A DNA stretch of 53,326 bases from JAZTYK01 sp045636925 (GTDB lineage Bacteria; Bacillota; Clostridia; Oscillospirales; Butyricicoccaceae). The notes under the pieces were generated by a model. It worked only from the letters and a program-made list of their open reading frames with translations. It was not told the origin of the DNA and ran no database searches. Positions 7,445 to 15,495 of the stretch are shown one piece after another. Every line of letters begins with the position of its first letter. The stretch's first letter is position 1. Location: contig JAZTYK010000010.1 in NCBI GenBank assembly GCA_045636925.1, forward strand, positions 1-53,326. The letters run 5' to 3'. Position numbers and translations under genes: made by a program.

Positions 7445-7990
7445 ATGGGCGTCCCCTTTTCTTATCGGGTCATCCGCAGCAAGCGCCGCACCATCGCGCT
7501 GGAGATCACCCCTGCCGGCGAGCTTTTGGTGCGCTGTCCGCAGCGGGCTTCCAATGGGCAGATCGAGGCCTTTGTGCAAAGCAAAGCGGCATGGATCGGG
7601 AAGCATCTGGTGCAAAAGCCCAAGCTGCCGCCTCTGACCCCTGCCGAGGTGCAGGCGCTGGCACAGCAGGCGCTGCAGGTGATCCCCGGACGTGTGGCAT
7701 ATTACGCGCCCAAAGTGGGCGTCCGCTACGGCGGCATCACCATCCGCAACCAGCGCACCCGCTGGGGCAGCTGCAGCAGCAAAAAGAACTTAAACTTCAA
7801 TTGCCTTTTGATGCTTGTTCCTGCGGATGTGATGGATTATGTGGTAGTGCACGAGCTCTGCCACTTAAAAGAAATGAACCACTCGCCAAAGTTTTGGGCA
7901 GAGGTAGAAAAAATCCTGCCCGATTATCGGAGGCAGAAACAATGGTTGAAGGAGCATGGGGGCGCCCTCATCGCCCGGCTTTCTCCCTGA
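7445..7990 (+). CDS. YgjP-like (DUF45/SprT-like) zinc metallopeptidase
   Basis: The 181-aa protein belongs to the YgjP family of predicted zinc metallopeptidases. The family-typical segments are TRWGSCSSKKNLNFN (about 105-119) and the zinc site H136-E-L-C-H140 with a third ligand His146 in EMNHSPKFW. The N-terminal 60 residues carry the usual S-K-R-R-T-I-A-L-E-I start. It is probably cytosolic because there is no signal peptide. The gene begins 2 bp after the deformylase stop, so the two are probably translationally coupled. Substrate unknown. Confidence 0.85.
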   Translation: MGVPFSYRVIRSKRRTIALEITPAGELLVRCPQRASNGQIEAFVQSKAAWIGKHLVQKPKLPPLTPAEVQALAQQALQVIPGRVAYYAPKVGVRYGGITIRNQRTRWGSCSSKKNLNFNCLLMLVPADVMDYVVVHELCHLKEMNHSPKFWAEVEKILPDYRRQKQWLKEHGGALIARLSP

Positions 7991-8007
7991 AAGTACGATA
8001 TCGAATC

Positions 8008-8040
8008 AAAACCGCAGGCATAATCCTGCGGTTTTCTTTT
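8008..8040. terminator. Bidirectional terminator between the metallopeptidase and the lipoprotein gene
   Basis: Perfect 11-bp stem AAAACCGCAGG / CCTGCGGTTTT (8008-8018, 8025-8035), then CTTTT; A-rich on the other side, so it works for both convergent genes. Confidence 0.85.
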
Positions 8041-8347
8041 ACCTGTCGTTCAGTCGTTCTGCCCGCTCCACCTTCCATTGGCGAAAGACACCGCTGTTTC
8101 CGTCGATCTCAAACTCATATTCCATGCCACCAAAGATCAGCGTGCCCTCATATACCGTGCCGCCTTGTTCTTTCTCCCGGTCAAACTCCCAAAAGTCCGC
8201 CAGTGTGGCGCCTTCTACCCGCTCCAGCACCAGTTTCTTGGCCTGATCCGGCGACAGCACAGAGTCTGATGTGCCTATGCGGCTGCAACCGGAAGTAAGC
8301 AGTGCCAACAGCACGGCCAGTGCTGCCAGCATTCTGCGTTTTTCCAT
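8039..8347 (-). CDS. Small lipoprotein, PepSY-like
   Basis: The 102-aa protein has a lipoprotein signal peptide with lipobox L-T-S-G-C21, so it is probably anchored on the outer face of the cytoplasmic membrane. The mature part, with SPDQAKKLVLERVEGATL and YEGTLIFGGMEYEFEIDGNS, resembles a single PepSY-type domain (alpha helix followed by strands, ending in 'EFEID--TG--'). PepSY domains are associated with protease inhibition and cell-wall processes, but the role here is unknown. The ribosome site is GAAAGGAGCGAAG. It is transcribed alone, with a short hairpin (CCCC AAAG TGGGG) in its leader. Confidence 0.7.
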   Translation of the reverse strand: MEKRRMLAALAVLLALLTSGCSRIGTSDSVLSPDQAKKLVLERVEGATLADFWEFDREKEQGGTVYEGTLIFGGMEYEFEIDGNSGVFRQWKVERAERLNDR

Positions 8348-8427
8348 CTTCTTCGCTCCTTTCCTGCATCAAATGCTCTTTTTCTTGCATTCTTCCCCAC
8401 TTTGGGGCATTCTATCCTCAAACAGTC

Positions 8428-8460
8428 AAAAAGCAGCGGTTAGATAAACCGCTGCTTTTT
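8428..8460. terminator. Terminator after the hypothetical gene at 8465
   Basis: 14-bp stem, arms 8428-8441 and 8447-8460 (AAAAAGCAGCGGTT paired with AACCGCTGCTTTTT). It can act in both directions, mainly for the minus-strand gene. Confidence 0.85.
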
Positions 8461-8464
8461 TTAT

Positions 8465-8863
8465 TCAAACTTCCCGCAGGCGCCCCTGCCGCAGCGCCAG
8501 CGCCGCCAGCAGCAGCCGCTGCTGCAAGTCACCGCCAAAGCTGCCGAGAGGCGCTTCGCAGGGAGCACAGATGCTGCCGTCTGTGCGCAAAATTTCGCGC
8601 TGCAAGGTTGCCATGCCGGCCTCCAGCGCCGAGGATACCGTCAGGGTATCACCGTGATAGCTGCCGCAGGTGATGACCTGATTTGCGGCAATACCGCTGT
8701 CTCCCGCCTCCCCCGGCTGGATGACAGTATGGGCTCGCACGCCGCGGGGCAGCCGGCATTTTCCGTCCCACACCACCGTCTGATACAGGCCGCCCGCCTT
8801 GCAGGGGGCGTGCCCCGTCAGCAGCGGCAAAAGTCCCGCGCCGGCAATTCCGGTTTGTTCCAT
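8465..8863 (-). CDS. Hypothetical protein, unrecognised
   Basis: A 132-aa protein is read from the ATG at 8863 behind AAGAGGGATC; longer starts lack a good site. I do not recognise a family. It is rich in Gly, Ala and Leu and contains four cysteines (APCKAGG, VITCGSYHG, ICAPC), without signal peptide or membrane segment. The C-terminal half (TLTVSSALEAGMATLQREIL and LQQRLLLAALALRQGRL) is helical. It has its own terminator (8428) and sits just beyond the terminator of the DUF1846 gene, so it is probably a separate unit. Coding support is the ribosome site, the flanking terminators and open frame; the opposite strand also carries open frames in this GC-rich stretch. Confidence 0.5.
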   Translation of the reverse strand: MEQTGIAGAGLLPLLTGHAPCKAGGLYQTVVWDGKCRLPRGVRAHTVIQPGEAGDSGIAANQVITCGSYHGDTLTVSSALEAGMATLQREILRTDGSICAPCEAPLGSFGGDLQQRLLLAALALRQGRLREV

Positions 8864-8915
8864 CCCGATCCCTCTTTTTTCTCGCATGATTTTGCATAGT
8901 ATGCCTTTTTCGGGC

Positions 8916-8949
8916 AAAAAAATACGCAGACTTTTGCAAGTCTGCGTAT
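8916..8949 (-). terminator. Terminator after the DUF1846 gene
   Basis: 12-bp perfect stem ATACGCAGACTT / AAGTCTGCGTAT; on the minus strand it is followed by a run of T (complement of 8916-8922). Confidence 0.85.
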
Positions 8950-8999
8950 CAAAATCTGCAATTCTATGATCAAAAAATGCGAAACCGTCACCGGATTTC

Positions 9000-10487
9000 T
9001 TACTTATGATACAGTTTTTTGGTCTGATAATTGGGCTCGCAGGTCAGATGCATGCCCAATTTGCGATAAATATCCGCATCCACCTGGGACAAAATCACCG
9101 TGGAATGGGCCTGACAGCCACGCAGGGCAGGCAGCGCATCAGAGGCAAGCTTTGCATCTTCGCTCAATGCGGCACTGACCGACAGTGCTACCAGCACCTC
9201 GTCGGAATGCAATCGGGGATTGCGATTGCCCAGTAACTGGGTCTTCATGCGCTGCACAGGCTCGATAACAGACTTTGCGATCAGCAGTGCTTCCTTGGGC
9301 AGACCGCACTGTGCCTTGGCGGCATTCAGCAGCGCCGCAGCAGAGGGTCCCAACAGATCAGAGGTCTTACCGGTTACAATGCGTCCATCAGGCAGTTCAA
9401 TGGCCACGGCAGGCTTGCCGGTCTGTTCGGCACGGGCCAACGCCGCCGCCACTACGGGACGGTCTTCGGTGGTGATGCCCACCTGCTTCATCACCAGTTC
9501 GATCTTGGCAATGGGGGCTTCATTCGCAATACCCTTGCGCAGATCGCAGCGGGCCTGATAATAACGGCGCAGGATCTCTTGTCTGGAGGCCTCACAGCAC
9601 ACCGCATCATCCACGATGGCGCTGCCTACCATATTCACACCCATGTCAGTGGGAGAGCGGTACGTGCCGGGGTTACCGATGGCATCCAGAATGGCCTGCA
9701 GGACGGGGAATACTTCTACATCACGGTTATAGTTGACCGCGGTGGTACCGTAAGCCGCCAGATGCCAGGGGTCGATCATATTGACGTCGTTTAAGTTGGC
9801 AGTGGCTGCCTCATAAGCCAGGTTTACCGGATGCTTCAGCGGCAGGTTCCACACCGGGAAGGTCTCGAACTTGGCGTAACCGGCCTGAACACCGCGGCGA
9901 TATTCATGATACATCTGGGACAGGCAAACCGCCATCTTTCCGCTGCCGGGACCGGGGGCAGTGACCACAGCCAAAGGACGGCTGGTCTCGATATACTCAT
10001 TGCGGCCCAGACCCTCTTCGCTGACCACATGCGCCACATTTGCAGGATAGCCGGGAATGGTGTAATGACGATAGACCCGCAGACCCAGTTTTTCCAGTTT
10101 TTCCTGGAACTTCTTGGCCGCAGGCTGATTCTCATAACGGGTGATGACAACGCTGCCCACATACAGACCAAACTCGCGGAAGGCGTCGATGAGGCGCAGC
10201 ACGTCGGCATCGTAGGTAATGCCCAGATCACCGCGGGTGGTGTTCTTGACAATGTCACCGGCACTGATGGCGATGATGATCTCGGCCTGATCGGCCATGG
10301 CCTTCAGCATCTGGATCTTACTGTCGGGTGCAAAGCCCGGCAGTACCCGGGACGCATGGAAATCGTCAAACAGTTTGCCGCCAAACTCCAGGTAGAGCTT
10401 GCCGCCAAGCCGATGGATCCGCTTGCGAATCTCCTCGGACTGCTTTTGGATGTATAGGTTGTTGTCAAAACCCTTGGCTATCATCAT
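9000..10487 (-). CDS. DUF1846 family protein
   Basis: The 495-aa protein matches the DUF1846 family across its length: start IAKGFDNNLYIQKQSEEIRK, the LYLEFGGKLFDDFHASRVLPGF block (about 33-54), HVVSEEGLGRNEYIETSRP and a P-loop-like TAPGPGSGKMAVCLSQMYHE (about 180-200). Family length is about 500 aa. A structure exists for a family member but the reaction is not established in my knowledge; a nucleotide-dependent or kinase-like activity is suggested by the glycine-rich loop. The protein is soluble. It is monocistronic with a promoter at 10523-10551 and a strong terminator. Confidence 0.88.
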   Translation of the reverse strand: MMIAKGFDNNLYIQKQSEEIRKRIHRLGGKLYLEFGGKLFDDFHASRVLPGFAPDSKIQMLKAMADQAEIIIAISAGDIVKNTTRGDLGITYDADVLRLIDAFREFGLYVGSVVITRYENQPAAKKFQEKLEKLGLRVYRHYTIPGYPANVAHVVSEEGLGRNEYIETSRPLAVVTAPGPGSGKMAVCLSQMYHEYRRGVQAGYAKFETFPVWNLPLKHPVNLAYEAATANLNDVNMIDPWHLAAYGTTAVNYNRDVEVFPVLQAILDAIGNPGTYRSPTDMGVNMVGSAIVDDAVCCEASRQEILRRYYQARCDLRKGIANEAPIAKIELVMKQVGITTEDRPVVAAALARAEQTGKPAVAIELPDGRIVTGKTSDLLGPSAAALLNAAKAQCGLPKEALLIAKSVIEPVQRMKTQLLGNRNPRLHSDEVLVALSVSAALSEDAKLASDALPALRGCQAHSTVILSQVDADIYRKLGMHLTCEPNYQTKKLYHK

Positions 10488-10522
10488 GCATCACCCCAAA
10501 ACATAAGACTCTTAACTATATC

Positions 10523-10551
10523 AGCATAGCATAAACTTTGTCCAAGTTCAA
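10523..10551 (-). promoter_or_regulatory. Promoter of the DUF1846 gene
   Basis: Minus strand -35 TTGAAC (10546-10551), 17-bp spacer, -10 TATGCT (10523-10528). Confidence 0.6.
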
Positions 10552-10608
10552 TGCGTTTCCGTTTTTTTGTGTATTTCGCGCAAAACGGAAGCCATTTTTT
10601 GTGCACTT

Positions 10609-11430
10609 CTACCGAGTCTCCCACTCGGTCTCCAGACGGTGCAAAAAGATGGTGACTGCCAGCAAATCGGCACAGCCACCATGGCTGACATTCTCGCAGA
10701 TAAAAGCCGCATCCAATGCCAGCACCGCCTCCTCACTGTAATGGGCCAGCAGCTGTTCTGCCTGCTGCGCCGCCCAGGCGGCCGTCTCAGCACCCCGACG
10801 GTGCAGCACCGTGGTATCCGGCACATGGGCAATGAGGCTGAGCAGTGCCTTGGTTGCTGCCTCACCGTAATCGGTGCCGTTTTTCAGCTCTTGCCGAAAG
10901 CACGGCAGGCTATATCGTTGCACGCTGGCAAATCCGCTTTCGGCTTCACCCCGTACGCCCAACGTGCCATACTTGCGGTAAACCCCCTGGCCGTGGGTAT
11001 CTTCTTCTGTGCCCAGTTCCCTGGCACAGATCCCTTGGGTCAGTCTGGCTGCCATGGTGCACAGAGTTTCTGCTGTGGGCGTTACCTGCAGTGCGATACA
11101 TCTGCCGGCACAGCCGCAGAGCAGACCCAGAGAAAAGAGTGCGCCCTTGTGGGTGTTGACCCCGTTGGTGGCACGGAACATGGCCTGTTCTGCCCGGATG
11201 CCCGTTTCACGCAGGGCGGGCAGCAATTGGTCTTCGGGCAGGGTGCTGCCCAGCACCGCCATCTCTTTGAAGTAGGGCTGCAGTGCCGCGGCTGAGTATA
11301 AAAAGGTCTGCACCGTCATATCCCGGTGTGCTCCGGTATTGTTCATGTCCACCAGTCCGGGTTTTGGGGTGGTGTATACTTCTTCCACCAGTGCTGCGGC
11401 CGCCAAACGGGCAATGCGCAGTTCGGTCAT
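10609..11430 (-). CDS. citG: Triphosphoribosyl-dephospho-CoA synthase
   Basis: The 273-aa protein starts at the ATG at 11430 with GGGGAGGTG upstream; its start overlaps the citX stop (ATGA). CitG condenses dephospho-CoA with ATP to make 2'-(5''-triphosphoribosyl)-3'-dephospho-CoA, the precursor of the citrate lyase prosthetic group. Family motifs present: AALVEEVYTTPKPGLVDMNN (the PKPGLVD signature), GVNTHKGALFSLG and ENVSHGGCADLLA. Length fits the family. No citrate lyase subunit gene is near, so the enzyme it serves must be elsewhere. Another apo-acyl-carrier-lyase of the same type, such as malonate decarboxylase or citramalate lyase, is possible. Confidence 0.92.
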   Translation of the reverse strand: MTELRIARLAAAALVEEVYTTPKPGLVDMNNTGAHRDMTVQTFLYSAAALQPYFKEMAVLGSTLPEDQLLPALRETGIRAEQAMFRATNGVNTHKGALFSLGLLCGCAGRCIALQVTPTAETLCTMAARLTQGICARELGTEEDTHGQGVYRKYGTLGVRGEAESGFASVQRYSLPCFRQELKNGTDYGEAATKALLSLIAHVPDTTVLHRRGAETAAWAAQQAEQLLAHYSEEAVLALDAAFICENVSHGGCADLLAVTIFLHRLETEWETR

Positions 11431-11933
11431 GGAAACACCTCCCCGGTGATGCGGGAGATCTCTGCCCACAGGTCTTCCAACCCATGAGCCTGACTGCGGG
11501 CACAGGCCTTGGCATCGCCACCGCACAGCAGGCATGCACGAGGAGGCAAGCCCAACTGGCTGCGGCTGACGGCAGTGCCGTCGGGACGCAGCACATCCAG
11601 ATCCATCAAGCGACCCATGGGATGGGTTTCTTCCAGTTCTACGGTGATTTTCTTTAATTCTTCCGGCGGCAGGTCTACTGCAAAGTATGCCTCATAACCG
11701 GTGGGATAATCCAGTGTCTTGTAATATAACACATTCCCTGCCAGGCGCTGGCGCAGGGCGGCAACGCCGTTTCGGTGCACCGCCAATGAAGGTCCGCAGC
11801 GCTTGACGGCGCCCGGCATATTTACAGTAAAGGAAATCAAGGCGCAGCCATAGCCCCGGAGGAGGATGCGCTGAAAATCCACCCGGGCTTCTCGGTTATC
11901 CAAAATCTGCTGCAGTGTCACGATCTCGTTCAT
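11427..11933 (-). CDS. citX: Apo-citrate lyase phosphoribosyl-dephospho-CoA transferase (holo-citrate lyase synthase)
   Basis: The 168-aa protein transfers the prosthetic group made by CitG onto the acyl-carrier subunit CitD. The family signature is clear: HPMGRLMDLDVLRPDGTAVS followed by LGLPPRACLLCGGDAKACAR with SQAHGLEDL. The ATG at 11933 has AAGGAACG upstream. The gene overlaps citG by 4 bp, so the two are translationally coupled, and in some bacteria they are even fused as CitXG. The gene starts only 32 bp past the deoC terminator, so it needs either read-through or a weak internal promoter. Confidence 0.92.
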   Translation of the reverse strand: MNEIVTLQQILDNREARVDFQRILLRGYGCALISFTVNMPGAVKRCGPSLAVHRNGVAALRQRLAGNVLYYKTLDYPTGYEAYFAVDLPPEELKKITVELEETHPMGRLMDLDVLRPDGTAVSRSQLGLPPRACLLCGGDAKACARSQAHGLEDLWAEISRITGEVFP

Positions 11934-11965
11934 CGTGTTTCGTTCCTTTCCCACGGTATCGCCAA

Positions 11966-12001
11966 AAACAAAAGCACGCCGGGCAGAGTTTCTTGCCCGG
12001 C
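11966..12001 (-). terminator. Terminator after deoC
   Basis: 8-bp stem GCCGGGCA / TGCCCGGC (11978-11985, 11994-12001) with a T-rich tail on the minus strand (complement of 11964-11973). Confidence 0.65.
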
Positions 12002-12022
12002 GGCATTGGTAAAATGTCGGTG

Positions 12023-12676
12023 TTATTTCTGTTCCTGTGCCACGATCTGTACGCCGGCAGAAGCACCGATCCGGCTGGCACCGGCCTGCACCATAGCAGA
12101 AGCAGCGGCATAGTCACGGATGCCGCCCGATGCCTTAACGCCCATGTCTGCGCCAACCTCGGCACGCATCAGGGCAATGTCCTCTACGGTAGCGCCGCCG
12201 GTGGAGAAACCGGTGGAGGTCTTGACGTAGTCTGCGCCGGCCTGCTTTGCCAGACGGCAGGCTGCGCGTTTTTCATCATCGGTGAGCAGGCAGGTCTCTA
12301 AAATCACCTTGACCAGCGCCTTGCCCTTGGCAGCCTTTACCACTGCGGCGATGTCTTCCAGCACCAGGGCATGGTTTCCATCCTTCATGGCGCCCACATT
12401 CAGCACCATGTCCACTTCGGTAGCGCCCTGCGCGATGGCTTCGGCGGCTTCAAAGGCTTTCACTGCGGGAGTATTGGCACCCAAAGGAAACCCGATGACA
12501 GTGCAGACATCCACAGGCGTATCCTGCAGCAATTCTGCGCAGAGAGATACCCAGCAAGGATTGACGCAGACGGAGGCAAAGCCGTACTCTGCAGCTTCGG
12601 CGCACAGCTTGCGCACATCGGCTTCGGTGGTCTGGGGTTTTAAAACGGTATGGTCGATCATCTTGGCAATGGACAT
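12023..12676 (-). CDS. deoC: Deoxyribose-phosphate aldolase
   Basis: The 217-aa protein is read from the ATG at 12676 (GAAAGGATGAG upstream); two further upstream ATG codons lack spacing to a ribosome site. It is a class I aldolase that splits 2-deoxyribose-5-phosphate into glyceraldehyde-3-phosphate and acetaldehyde. The Schiff-base Lys152 lies in DYVKTSTGFSTGGAT, and the second Lys181 in GVKASGGIRD. Other conserved parts are IDHTVLKP and VCTVIGFPLG. Length is normal (about 215-225). No other deo genes are adjacent. It salvages deoxynucleosides as a carbon source. Confidence 0.95.
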   Translation of the reverse strand: MSIAKMIDHTVLKPQTTEADVRKLCAEAAEYGFASVCVNPCWVSLCAELLQDTPVDVCTVIGFPLGANTPAVKAFEAAEAIAQGATEVDMVLNVGAMKDGNHALVLEDIAAVVKAAKGKALVKVILETCLLTDDEKRAACRLAKQAGADYVKTSTGFSTGGATVEDIALMRAEVGADMGVKASGGIRDYAAASAMVQAGASRIGASAGVQIVAQEQK

Positions 12677-12796
12677 AAGACTCATCCTTTCAAACTGATG
12701 GTTCATCTGTTCTCATTGTAGAAGAAAGGGAGAAAAAAGTCAATGCAAAAGCATCCGTTTGGTAGCTGTACCCATGGTATGCACCATATCTGGCAC

Positions 12797-12825
12797 TTGC
12801 ACTTTTCCTTATATAATGGTATAAT
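12797..12825 (+). promoter_or_regulatory. Promoter of the methyltransferase-ECF-truA-clp operon
   Basis: -35 TTGCAC (12797-12802), 17-bp spacer, -10 TATAAT (12820-12825). The leader after it contains a CCAT-TATT-ATGG dyad (around 12833) and a GGCC-based hairpin at about 12862-12885; neither is a recognised riboswitch. Confidence 0.7.
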
Positions 12826-12904
12826 GTACTATCCATTATTATGGAGTACTATGGACAAATCGGCCTGCGGCGCTACCGTCGGCCTTTCAGAGGAGTAATG
12901 CATT

Positions 12905-13768
12905 ATGTGGTTGAGCGATAACTGGAAAGAATATGCCCTGCTGGACTGCGGTGGCGGTCAACGCCTGGAGCGCTGGGGCAAGCAGATCCTGGTGCGCCCC
13001 GATCCCCAAGCCATCTGGCAACCTGCCGGACATCCCCTGTGGACCAAAGCCGATGCAACCTATCACCGTTCGTCTTCCGGTGGCGGCAGCTGGAAGGTCA
13101 AGCACCTGCCCGAAAGTTGGAGTCTGCATTACGGCGAACTGACCTTTCAGATCAAGCCCATGAGCTTTAAGCATACCGGCGTTTTCCCCGAGCAGGCCGC
13201 CAACTGGGACTTTATCCGTGAGCAGATCAAGAAGGCCGGACGTCCCGTCAGCGTGCTGAACCTGTTTGCCTATACCGGCGGCGCTACCCTGGCCGCCGCT
13301 TCTGCCGGCGCCAACGTTTGCCACGTGGATGCTGCCCGCGGCATGGTGACCTGGGCCAAGGAAAATGCCAAGTGCTCCGGTCTGGAGGACGCGCCCATCC
13401 GCTATATCGTGGACGACTGCAAGAAGTTTATCAAGCGTGAGATCACCCGCGGCCGCAAGTATGATGCCATCATCATGGACCCACCCTCTTACGGCAGAGG
13501 TCCTTCCGGCGAGATCTGGCGCTTTGAGGAGAACATCGGCGAGCTGGTAGATCTGGCAGTACAGCTGCTGAGTGATGATCCGTTGTTTATCATCATCAAC
13601 TCTTACACCGCCGGCATCTCTCCCTCTGTTCCCGCTTATATTCTGGGCACCACCGCTGCCAAGCGCTTTGGCGGCACCGTGGAAGCCCGGGAGCTGGGTC
13701 TGCCCGTGGAGTCCACCGGCCTGGCTCTTCCCTGCGGTCATACCAGCCGCTGGATCTGTAAAAAATAA
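12905..13768 (+). CDS. Class I SAM-dependent methyltransferase (RlmI-like)
   Basis: The 287-aa protein has the COG1092-type methyltransferase core. The SAM-binding motif I is VLNLFAYTGGATLAAASAG (about 115-133), then HVDAARGMVTWAKENA and the catalytic/target loop IIMDPPSYGRGPSGE (about 194-208). The D-P-P-S-Y motif is typical of base N/C-methyltransferases acting on rRNA. The PUA domain of RlmI is not evident; the N-terminal ~100 residues are a divergent domain. It is the first gene of the long rightward operon. Substrate, probably 23S rRNA, is inferred. Confidence 0.85.
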   Translation: MWLSDNWKEYALLDCGGGQRLERWGKQILVRPDPQAIWQPAGHPLWTKADATYHRSSSGGGSWKVKHLPESWSLHYGELTFQIKPMSFKHTGVFPEQAANWDFIREQIKKAGRPVSVLNLFAYTGGATLAAASAGANVCHVDAARGMVTWAKENAKCSGLEDAPIRYIVDDCKKFIKREITRGRKYDAIIMDPPSYGRGPSGEIWRFEENIGELVDLAVQLLSDDPLFIIINSYTAGISPSVPAYILGTTAAKRFGGTVEARELGLPVESTGLALPCGHTSRWICKK

Positions 13769-13790
13769 GTTCCGATAAAGGAGCATATTT

Positions 13791-14636
13791 ATGGCTATGA
13801 TTGAAACAAAGTATTTGACCTTTACCTATGGGGACGCACCCGCGCCCGCACTGGATGATGTAAATATCCAGCTGCGCGAGGGCGAGTTCACCGCCATTCT
13901 GGGTCATAACGGCAGCGGTAAAAGCACCCTTGCCAAGCACTTTAACGGCATTCTGCTGCCCTCCGGCGGCAAGGTGTATGTGGAAGGCATGGACACTGCC
14001 GATGAAAGTCTGCTGTTTGATATCCGCAAGACCGCCGGCATGGTCTTTCAGAACCCCGACAACCAGATTGTTGCCACGGTGGTGGAAGAAGACGTTGCCT
14101 TTGCCTGCGAGAATCTGGGTCTGCCCTGGGATCAGCTGCGGAAGCGCGTGGATGACGCGCTGGCTGCCGTTGGCATGACAGAGTTTGCAAACCATGCACC
14201 TCATCTGCTTTCCGGCGGACAGAAGCAGCGTATTGCCATTGCCGGTGTGCTGGCCATGCAGCCCCGGGTCATCATCATGGATGAGCCTACTGCCATGCTG
14301 GATCCCGCCGGCCGCGAAGATGTGATGCACACCATCAAGCAGCTGAACCGGGAGCAGGGCATGACCGTTGTACTGATCACCCATCACATGGATGAGGCCG
14401 CACAGGCTGACCGTGTCATTGTCATGAAGCAGGGTCAAGTTGCCCTGGACGGCACCCCCAGAGAAGTATTTTCTCAGGTGGAGCAAATGCGGGAACTGTC
14501 TTTGACGGTGCCCCAGACGGTGGAAATCCTGCATGGACTGAATGAGACCGGCGAAAATCTGGCACTGGATCAGCTGTCTGTGGAAGAATGTGCCGGCGAG
14601 CTGATGAAGTATTTGGGAGGTGGCAAGAATGCATAA
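13791..14636 (+). CDS. ecfA1: Energy-coupling factor transporter ATPase EcfA1
   Basis: The 281-aa ABC ATPase has Walker A G38-H-N-G-S-G-K-S-T46, Q-loop VFQNPDNQIV, signature LSGGQKQR, Walker B VIIMDEPTAMLDPAGRE and the H-loop LITHHMDEA. The VFQNPDNQ segment is typical of EcfA1 (CbiO) proteins. With EcfA2 and EcfT it forms the group II ECF energising module that drives uptake of vitamins and metal ions together with separately encoded substrate-binding S components. Its stop overlaps the ecfA2 start. No S-component gene is in the window. Confidence 0.95.
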   Translation: MAMIETKYLTFTYGDAPAPALDDVNIQLREGEFTAILGHNGSGKSTLAKHFNGILLPSGGKVYVEGMDTADESLLFDIRKTAGMVFQNPDNQIVATVVEEDVAFACENLGLPWDQLRKRVDDALAAVGMTEFANHAPHLLSGGQKQRIAIAGVLAMQPRVIIMDEPTAMLDPAGREDVMHTIKQLNREQGMTVVLITHHMDEAAQADRVIVMKQGQVALDGTPREVFSQVEQMRELSLTVPQTVEILHGLNETGENLALDQLSVEECAGELMKYLGGGKNA

Positions 14637-15495
14637 CGAAGTTCTGCGTATCGAAAACCTGACCCATGTATACAGTGCCGGCACACCCTTTGAGCGTGTT
14701 GCCGTGGACAATGTGAGTCTCAGTGCCAACCACGGCGAGTTTATTGGTCTGATCGGCCATACCGGCAGCGGCAAGAGCACGCTGATCCAACATTTCAACG
14801 GTCTGTTAAGGCCCACCTCCGGCCGTGTGCTCATCAATGGCGAGGATATTTTCCAGAGCAAGGAAATGACCCGCGCCGCGCGCTTTGCCGTAGGTCTGGT
14901 GTTCCAGTATCCCGAATATCAGCTGTTTGAAGAAACTGTTTATAAAGATATCGCCTTTGGCCCCAAGAACATGGGTCTGGACGAAAAAGAAGTCGACCGT
15001 CGTGTGCGGGATGCCGCCGAGATCGTAGGTCTGGCTCCCGAAGTGCTGGACAAATCGCCCTTCGAGCTGTCCGGCGGTCAAAAGCGCAGAGTCGCCCTGG
15101 CCGGTGTGTTTGCCATGGAGCCTCAGGTGCTGGTGCTGGACGAGCCCATGGCCGGCCTTGACCCCGCCGGTCGCGAGGACGTATTTGCCTTTATCAAGGA
15201 ATATCAGCGGAAGCACGGCATCACCGTGATTTTCGTCACCCACAGCATGGAAGACGCTGCCAAGATGGCAGACCGCATCATCGTGATGGAGCGGGGCAAG
15301 ATCCTGCTGGAGGGCACCCCCGAGGAGATCTTCTGCCACGCCGATGAACTGGTGCAGGCAGGACTGAATATTCCCCAGGTGACCCAGGTGTTCAGCGAGC
15401 TGAGAAAGCGCGGCGTGGACATTCCGGGCAACGTGTATACCGTAGAGCAGGCACTGGACGTGCTGCGCCGGAGAAAGGAGCAGGGACATGCTTAA
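14629..15495 (+). CDS. ecfA2: Energy-coupling factor transporter ATPase EcfA2
   Basis: 288 aa from the ATG at 14629, placed 8 nt after GGGAGGTGG; a GTG nine bases earlier is too close to that site. Walker A is GHTGSGKSTLIQHFNGL, Q-loop VFQYPEYQLFEETV, signature LSGGQKRRVALAG, Walker B VLVLDEPMAGLDPAG, H-loop VTHSMEDAA. The FQYPEYQLFEETV string identifies the EcfA2 paralogue. It overlaps ecfA1 by 8 bp and ecfT by 8 bp, so stoichiometric coupled translation is expected. Confidence 0.95.
   Translation: MHNEVLRIENLTHVYSAGTPFERVAVDNVSLSANHGEFIGLIGHTGSGKSTLIQHFNGLLRPTSGRVLINGEDIFQSKEMTRAARFAVGLVFQYPEYQLFEETVYKDIAFGPKNMGLDEKEVDRRVRDAAEIVGLAPEVLDKSPFELSGGQKRRVALAGVFAMEPQVLVLDEPMAGLDPAGREDVFAFIKEYQRKHGITVIFVTHSMEDAAKMADRIIVMERGKILLEGTPEEIFCHADELVQAGLNIPQVTQVFSELRKRGVDIPGNVYTVEQALDVLRRRKEQGHA

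Noticed and set aside
12826..12904. Riboswitch in the leader of the methyltransferase-ECF operon
   Set aside because: About 75 nt with one short GGCC hairpin; no known riboswitch core could be recognised.
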